Assembly (NCBI GenBank): GCA_021823045.1
Contig: JAKAPB010000003.1
Span: 1 to 19,860, forward strand
Length of the DNA stretch: 19,860 nucleotides
From: Actinomycetes bacterium
GTDB taxonomy: Bacteria; Actinomycetota; Acidimicrobiia; Acidimicrobiales; Acidimicrobiaceae
Reading direction: 5' to 3'
Under the pieces are notes generated by a model that saw only the letters and a program-made list of their open reading frames with translations, did not search any database and was not told the origin of the DNA. Numbering within the stretch: the first letter of the stretch is position 1; the number at the start of each line of letters is the position of its first letter. Shown piece after piece: positions 15,409 through 19,860 of this stretch. The translations under genes and the position numbers were made by a program.

Positions 15409-18018
15409 CTACCCTAGTAGCTGATCTGCATCAGTCTTGCTAGTCGCAACCGACCCACCTCGACGGAGTTTTCCACGGATTCTTGCACCATATGCCGTCC
15501 CCATCAGGGCCATAGCCACAATCGCCGCAATGGAAATACCATCAGAAAGCTTCTCGATGGGCGATACGCCGTAATACAGTTCCACGTGCTTGTGCGTCGG
15601 TACGACAACCATCAGATTTGGCGTAACTCGATAAGGCCCATTTGCCCCTATTGCCTTCCAATCAGGAAAGTAAGAAATCTTTACGTAAACAGGGACTCCA
15701 GGTGTAGTTACATTGAATGAAAGGTTTGAATTTCCCGCAACAATCGATGAAACTGCGTCGGCGGGCAGGGGTTTAATAACCGGTGCCACTTTTGCCTTTG
15801 GAGACACCCTCGGCCAATTAGCTGGCCCAGTAGCCGCCCTCAGGACAGACCATTCGGATGGGTTGATGTACCATTGCACCGCTGAGTTAAGCCACTGGAC
15901 CCGCCCATTCGAATTCGGAGTGATCACCGCTGGCAAGTTCTGTAACGGAGCCACAAGCGCAGAACCCTTTACAAGGTAGATATTCCATGTCTGAGTATTG
16001 GATACCGTTTGACTCTTAGGATTGACCGCCGGGACTTGGTCGATAAGTTCAAGGTTCGAGTTCTTGTTTGCCGCCGCCACTACCGAGGGACTGAAGGCCA
16101 TGAAGTACCGCACCCCCATCATCTGCAGGTGGGCGATTCCAAGATTTACATTTAGACCGGCGTATGGAAGGCCCGACATCGCTTCTGATGGTGCGGCCGA
16201 AAGTTCAGATTGGTCCAAAAAGTGATATGGGGTGGTTGCAGATGACTCGAAGAATAGCCCTTCCTGAGTATTGATACAGTTGTTGGTCCAGTAGGGAAGG
16301 AGCATTAGAGCCATCGGTGTACCAAAGTCATTTTCAGATGAGTTGTACTCCCACATTGCCCGACCACAGCCATAACTTTGCGCCACACTACGCATTTTGA
16401 GAATGATCGACCGATATTCGGGCCAAGCCGCCTTCCCTTCATATCCTGAGTAGTTCCAGCTCACCCAGGATGGAACGAAAGAGCGAGACGATTTGATGAA
16501 ACCCAGCCACGGCGGCGAGCCGAAATATGGAAAAAGTATGCCAACTAGAAGGATGAGACCGGCGATCACACCAACTACACCCAGGAAGGCCGCGTGACCA
16601 GGTCCTGAACTCGATGTCTCCTCGATGGTCACAGAATCAGTTTCTGGATCTCGGTTAGCCTCACTAAAGCGGCCGTTCTCCGACAGCAAAGGTCCACCGC
16701 TATCTGAATTCAACTTTGAAAGGGCCCTTAAATCGTCTAAAGGATCTAGTGAAGGTCCTCTTGGATCCCCATCTAATCGCAGACCGCCGGGCTCGGCGTC
16801 CAGCACTCCTTCAGGCGGTACTATCCCTAGATCCTCGAGACCTTCACTAGCGTCCCCCAGCTCGGCGTCGGAAGCGTGATCATCTGCGTTCCGGGAATTA
16901 GTGTTTCGAACGAGCAGCCTATAGATATCAAATCCGCTCCGGATAGCCCCCCATACCCCGACCGCAGCCAGTGTATAGATACAAAAGGTCCAAAACGGAA
17001 GTGCCCTAGCGTTATAGATTGCGCTGGGTGGCATGAAAGCGAAACTCAGTGCGCTAAGTGCACCGGCTATAAAAAGCGATATCCCGAACCTCTCCCGTTT
17101 ATAAATCGAGTAAAGCGCCCCTATCAAAGCAAGAACGAGCCAAGGTCTTAGTGAGGATGGAGCTAGGTTCGATAGGTATTCAGTCACTTTTTGCCATCCC
17201 ATGGATGTCGAATAGGGTAGAAAATACCCAAACGGCACTATCCAAAATGCGATGAAAGCTAGCCCAAGGGCTCCAGAGGCTGCTAGAGCCAAAAGTTTTC
17301 GAAATGAGAACTGGAGTAAAACATAGACCAATGCGACAACGGCGACGAAGATCGCCGGCAGGATATGCGCCATAGCACATAGTCCATAGAGCAGTGCCGC
17401 AAGGGCGATTCTTTTAGGACCCTTTAACCCCTTAAGTACAATGGCCAGAAAGAAGAGGCCGATGGTAAGGGATAGCGAAAAGGAAAACTCCCCCGCCAAA
17501 GTAGAAGCAATATTGCCCCCATCGATGGTGTAGCTGGTGTTGAGGAGGTAGCCAAGCGAGAAGACTGAAGCTAAGGCCGCTAGCTCCTTAGGGAGCTTTG
17601 CGGCCCGAAAAAGCACGTAAGTCCCGATGGGAAAGAAAATCGACCCTAAGGCTGTGACGACCTTAAATGCAATTCCATATGGGACAACGACGTTTATCAG
17701 TGCCACCAGCAAGCTAGGCAATGGAAAGTAGAAGGTGAGAATCGGATAGCCATCGTACCACTGTGGAGACCAGCCAGTTATCCTGAAGTGATTCAGGACG
17801 TGGTGCTCCACGTAGTAGGGAACCATGTAGTGAGCCCCAGTGTCCCCGCCGGCCGTCGTCGTGTTCGAAAATAGCAGACGTGGATCAAACTGAAGAAATA
17901 CGAAAAAGGCCACCAAGACCGGAACGATCCACCACAGGCCCCTTGCTCGAAATCCGGCTAATGGAGTTTTGGTGTCTTGTAGTTCAACATCACTTCGCTC
18001 GGCCAAAGCTACTGACAC
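15409..18018 (-). CDS. Large polytopic membrane protein, GT-C-like / PTPS-related family
   Basis: An 869-residue integral membrane protein. After a cytoplasmic N-terminus, membrane segment 1 (about 28-46) is followed by an extracytoplasmic loop with AGGDTGAHYMVPYYVEHHV and GWSPQWYDGYPILTFYFPLP. This pattern is typical of the '6-pyruvoyl-tetrahydropterin synthase-related' membrane family, which looks like GT-C glycosyltransferases; D59 is a candidate catalytic acid. About ten further membrane segments extend to residue 360. A charged, probably disordered segment (about 371-476, rich in D, E, G, P and S) precedes another membrane segment (about 477-499). A soluble extracytoplasmic domain (about 501-815) and a last segment (about 822-842) follow. 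The GTG start has a GGGGG run just upstream. Its place next to manB suggests use of a lipid-linked mannose donor, which is inference. Confidence 0.8.
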   Translation of the reverse strand: MSVALAERSDVELQDTKTPLAGFRARGLWWIVPVLVAFFVFLQFDPRLLFSNTTTAGGDTGAHYMVPYYVEHHVLNHFRITGWSPQWYDGYPILTFYFPLPSLLVALINVVVPYGIAFKVVTALGSIFFPIGTYVLFRAAKLPKELAALASVFSLGYLLNTSYTIDGGNIASTLAGEFSFSLSLTIGLFFLAIVLKGLKGPKRIALAALLYGLCAMAHILPAIFVAVVALVYVLLQFSFRKLLALAASGALGLAFIAFWIVPFGYFLPYSTSMGWQKVTEYLSNLAPSSLRPWLVLALIGALYSIYKRERFGISLFIAGALSALSFAFMPPSAIYNARALPFWTFCIYTLAAVGVWGAIRSGFDIYRLLVRNTNSRNADDHASDAELGDASEGLEDLGIVPPEGVLDAEPGGLRLDGDPRGPSLDPLDDLRALSKLNSDSGGPLLSENGRFSEANRDPETDSVTIEETSSSGPGHAAFLGVVGVIAGLILLVGILFPYFGSPPWLGFIKSSRSFVPSWVSWNYSGYEGKAAWPEYRSIILKMRSVAQSYGCGRAMWEYNSSENDFGTPMALMLLPYWTNNCINTQEGLFFESSATTPYHFLDQSELSAAPSEAMSGLPYAGLNVNLGIAHLQMMGVRYFMAFSPSVVAAANKNSNLELIDQVPAVNPKSQTVSNTQTWNIYLVKGSALVAPLQNLPAVITPNSNGRVQWLNSAVQWYINPSEWSVLRAATGPANWPRVSPKAKVAPVIKPLPADAVSSIVAGNSNLSFNVTTPGVPVYVKISYFPDWKAIGANGPYRVTPNLMVVVPTHKHVELYYGVSPIEKLSDGISIAAIVAMALMGTAYGARIRGKLRRGGSVATSKTDADQLLG

Positions 18019-18106
18019 AAGACCCCCAACTACGCCGACTACGATCTCAAGCTATGACTTGATCAACAATAACAGCGCAAAATGGTTAACTTGCTGAAGG
18101 GGGCTA

Positions 18107-18274
18107 TTAACGTCTCGAAGCCGCCTCGAGTATTCCCTCGACCGCCACTTCATTTCCATCCTTGATCCATCTTCGGCTATCGCAGCCTGAACAGCTTTGC
18201 ATAACCACCAAGGACGAGTCGAGCATTAGCTTGACTTCAACGATTGTCGATTCGTTACACACCGGACACTTCAT
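18107..18274 (-). CDS. Small zinc-ribbon-like protein of unknown function
   Basis: A 55-residue protein beginning MKCPVC and containing CSGC at residues 29-32, a CxxC-23-CxxC arrangement fit to bind one zinc ion. The middle is a beta-rich stretch (TIVEVKLMLDSSLVVMQS), and SRRWIKDGNEVAVEGIL follows the second knuckle. I recognise no named family, but short proteins of this layout occur in actinobacteria. The ATG start is chosen because GAGGGG lies six bases upstream (18281-18286); a GTG at 18307 would add eleven residues before the zinc knuckle. It is the first gene before the membrane-protein and manB series, 88 bp upstream, and may be co-transcribed with it. Confidence 0.72.
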   Translation of the reverse strand: MKCPVCNESTIVEVKLMLDSSLVVMQSCSGCDSRRWIKDGNEVAVEGILEAASRR

Positions 18275-18440
18275 CTCAGACCCCTCTTCACCCAAGACCC
18301 TCGCCACCCATGGAAAAGTCCTAGATCAACATCGGCAATGGTTAGATAAAACTTAAGAGTTTCCACAAATTCATCTCACTTTTACCTCACAACACATAAA
18401 TTGAAGCTACTAAGCACCTCACCTAGCAGCCATATCACAT

Positions 18441-18462
18441 GTAATTACATATTGGTAATTAC
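18441..18462. repeat. Paired palindrome GTAATTAC, 14-bp period
   Basis: The perfect 8-bp palindrome GTAATTAC occurs at 18441-18448 and again at 18455-18462, separated by ATATTG. Taken together it is also an inverted repeat with a six-base spacer. This resembles a tandem binding site for a dimeric regulator. It is about 170 bases upstream of the zinc-ribbon start. Confidence 0.6.
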
Positions 18463-18501
18463 AACAAAAATCCAATTATCTCCCCTGGTTATTGCTATTT
18501 C

Positions 18502-18529
18502 TCTCAAATCGATTGTCTCAAATCGATTG
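18502..18529. repeat. Tandem 14-bp repeat containing AATCGATT
   Basis: TCTCAAATCGATTG is present twice, directly joined and without mismatch (18502-18515, 18516-18529). Each unit contains the 8-bp palindrome AATCGATT, so the two palindromes are spaced 14 bp, the same spacing as the GTAATTAC pair 60 bp away. Confidence 0.75.
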
Positions 18530-18791
18530 GTCAGTTGCTGCGATGTCGGCCCGCAAGAACGGCAGATTGGGCTCAGTAGGGTGCCCTTTCCCTCATGGTG
18601 GGCGCAATCTCGGTTCGTTTCTAAGCCGCAGGTGGTTATTCGACCCAAAGGGATTTGGAGGCTCGAAGTATCCCGTACTGAGCGGTCGATGAAATTGTGC
18701 TTCCCTAGAGAGGGTGGATAATGATGCACTAGTTATCTGCGGAGGGTGTGGCAGAAGTGGAGAAACTGCAAACAACTATACGCCCATCCTT

Positions 18792-18811
18792 CCCCGCCCT
18801 CACGGTCGGGG
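18792..18811. terminator. GC-rich hairpin downstream of the CPBP gene
   Basis: CCCCG (18792-18796) pairs with CGGGG (18807-18811), with a further CC/GG pair inside. It sits about 50 bases after the CPBP stop in the direction of transcription, but no U-tract follows on the minus strand. It may stabilise the message end or act as a weak terminator. Confidence 0.3.
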
Positions 18812-18826
18812 CTTGTCCGTGCTTTA

Positions 18827-18870
18827 GATCTGTGATGCGTGAGATCAGTGATGCGTGAGATCAGTGATGA
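18827..18870. repeat. 16-bp tandem repeat overlapping the CPBP stop codon
   Basis: Units GATCTGTGATGCGTGA (18827-18842) and GATCAGTGATGCGTGA (18843-18858) differ by one base. A 12-base partial copy reaches 18870. The TGA stop of the CPBP gene (18861-18863, minus strand) and its last His codons lie in the partial copy. Confidence 0.85.
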
Positions 18871-19679
18871 ACTAGAGCGATGAAACTCACCAGGTTGAAA
18901 CTGGCGTGTGCCACCATTGAGGTACCCAGCCTCCGATTTCTCATTGCCAAGTAGCCCAGGATGAGTGCCACTCCGAAGAGTCCAAAACTCTGTAGACCTT
19001 CAAAATGAGCGATAGTAAAGATGATAGAGCTCCCCAAAAGAGAGATCAGTTTGGACACACCCGCCGACATATTTCGAGTGGCATACAGGAAGCTGCGCTG
19101 AGTCAGTCCACGAAAAAAAATCTCCTCCACGATTGGTGCACCTACGACGATTAGCGCACCTACGAGGACTTCGCTCGGGCCACCCCCACCAGAATTCACT
19201 AGTTTCTGCGCTGGCGCTGATAGACCACTGGCCGAACTTCCGGTTAGGAGTTGATAGACAAGGTAAATCACCGGAACGAGGATCAATTGGGCCGCCACGC
19301 CTATTGCAGAACCCACCAAGAGGTCCAAAGGCTTTATCGCAATTCCAAGATCGAGGGTGATTTTACCTGTTCCCCAGCGGTGGGAGGCCACCAAAGATGC
19401 CCCAAAAAAGACTATCCAAAGCCCTCCAAGGGATCCAATGAGTACGGGCTCGGTCAAAGTGGTTGAAGAGGTCGAAAGATTTGAACCAGCTAAAGACGAC
19501 GCTATTACTACCCCAATGGAGGAGGTCACCAATGACAGAATAAAGGCAAAAATAGGAAATGCCCAGGGAGTAGTGATGCCGATATAGCCTTGCGAGCCGG
19601 GTGGATTCTTTGACGAAAATGGGCCAGATTTACCGACAGATTCACCTTCACCTTCGATGGGTTCATTCCGATGGCCCAA
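18861..19679 (-). CDS. CPBP-family intramembrane metalloprotease (CAAX/Abi type)
   Basis: A 272-residue membrane protein with the family's three motifs: EEIFFR (185-190; E185, E186, R190), HFEG (H225) and HASFN (H258). These form a metal-binding active site in the membrane core. About six to eight membrane segments are visible: near 38-62, 78-98, 117-143, 170-184, 208-224, 230-245 and 255-270. A polar, Gly/Ser/Pro-rich N-terminus of about 35 residues comes first. Known members include prenyl-protein CAAX proteases and bacteriocin-immunity Abi proteins, but the bacterial substrate is generally unknown and no bacteriocin gene is visible here. The start is a TTG without a clear ribosome site and could be wrong. 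The stop lies in a 16-bp tandem repeat. Confidence 0.9.
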   Translation of the reverse strand: MGHRNEPIEGEGESVGKSGPFSSKNPPGSQGYIGITTPWAFPIFAFILSLVTSSIGVVIASSLAGSNLSTSSTTLTEPVLIGSLGGLWIVFFGASLVASHRWGTGKITLDLGIAIKPLDLLVGSAIGVAAQLILVPVIYLVYQLLTGSSASGLSAPAQKLVNSGGGGPSEVLVGALIVVGAPIVEEIFFRGLTQRSFLYATRNMSAGVSKLISLLGSSIIFTIAHFEGLQSFGLFGVALILGYLAMRNRRLGTSMVAHASFNLVSFIALVHH

Positions 19680-19838
19680 CTTATCGCCTAACTACTCGTC
19701 AATTGCCATAGATTACATGCAACAAATGCGGCAAATTGTCGCTTCTCAGATAAGTATTGCCCTATGTCAGGCTTAGACTTGGCTGGGAGAAGCGCCTATC
19801 GCGTAGCGTAGTGCCGCGTCTCGCCTAGCATGTACACC

Positions 19839-19860
19839 ATGAGTCGTCAATCACCGGATC
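19839..19860 (+). CDS. Possible start of a plus-strand gene cut by the right edge
   Basis: An ATG at 19839 opens MSRQSPD and runs off the window. TAGCAT (19826-19831) lies seven bases before the ATG, the spacing of -10 elements of leaderless actinobacterial transcripts. No ribosome site is present and no good -35 element is seen. With seven codons visible this is only a suggestion. Confidence 0.2.

Larger units (their letters stand above)
18275..18860. other. Intergenic region rich in short repeats
   Basis: This 586-bp gap lies between the CPBP protease gene and the zinc-ribbon gene. The part from about 18310 to 18530 is AT-rich and holds two pairs of palindromes. The part from 18530 to 18780 is GC-richer. 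It has overlapping open frames on both strands (up to 106 codons) that look like chance: they lack ribosome sites, recognisable motifs and consistent composition. A GC hairpin and a 16-bp tandem repeat close the region. Confidence 0.6.

Noticed and set aside
18401..18729. Overlapping open frames on both strands (plus 18401-18721, minus 18445-18729), including a FPREGG string that recalls WhiB proteins
   Set aside because: The WhiB cysteine pattern and the GIWGG motif are missing, stops follow at once, both strands are equally open, and there is no ribosome site. I treat the stretch as non-coding.
18861..19679. Abi-type defence or bacteriocin-immunity function for the CPBP protein
   Set aside because: The family is broad, and no toxin, bacteriocin or defence gene lies next to it. 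The context does not support the specific role.

Overview
The window most likely comes from an actinobacterium, and I would place it near the Acidimicrobiia. Three things point there. A secreted CAP-domain protein carries 42-residue GKGYWLV/GGVFSFGD repeats that I associate with that class. The gene order is mannose metabolism, SAH hydrolase, HPF, SecA, RF2, FtsE and FtsX, which recalls the manB to sahH to secA1 neighbourhood of mycobacteria. Base composition is moderate (roughly half GC by eye) with frequent TTG and GTG starts. The taxonomic placement is inference. It would be tested by a SecA or PrfB tree.

Layout: bases 1 to about 1167 hold the N-terminal part of the CAP-repeat protein on the minus strand, running off the left edge. 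A short divergent region separates it from a plus-strand two-component pair: an OmpR-type regulator (1270-2004) whose stop abuts the GTG start of a HAMP-containing histidine kinase (2005-3471). From 3449 to 19679 every gene is on the minus strand. In order of transcription these are: a CPBP intramembrane protease (19679 to 18861); a 586-bp intergenic region rich in short repeats; a small zinc-ribbon protein; a large GT-C-like membrane protein; phosphomannomutase; a Trm112/UPF0434-like protein; a bifunctional phosphoglucose/phosphomannose isomerase family protein; a 546-bp intergenic region holding a 17-bp tandem repeat; S-adenosylhomocysteine hydrolase; long-form HPF; SecA; peptide release factor 2; FtsE; FtsX; and an alpha/beta hydrolase. 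The hydrolase 3' end overlaps the kinase 3' end by 23 bp.

Functionally the window divides into surface sensing (two-component system and CAP protein), supply of mannose-phosphate precursors for cell-envelope glycans (phosphomannomutase, isomerase and the polytopic GT-C-like protein), methyl-cycle housekeeping (SAH hydrolase), and a translation, secretion and division block (HPF, SecA, RF2, FtsEX).

I found no mobile element, CRISPR array, tRNA, rRNA or defence system. The least explained material is non-coding: a 17-bp VNTR, a 16-bp tandem repeat running into the protease stop codon, and two pairs of 8-bp palindromes, each pair spaced exactly 14 bp. The CAP gene also carries almost identical 126-bp-period DNA repeats. 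I see no clear evidence of a wholly new multi-gene system here.
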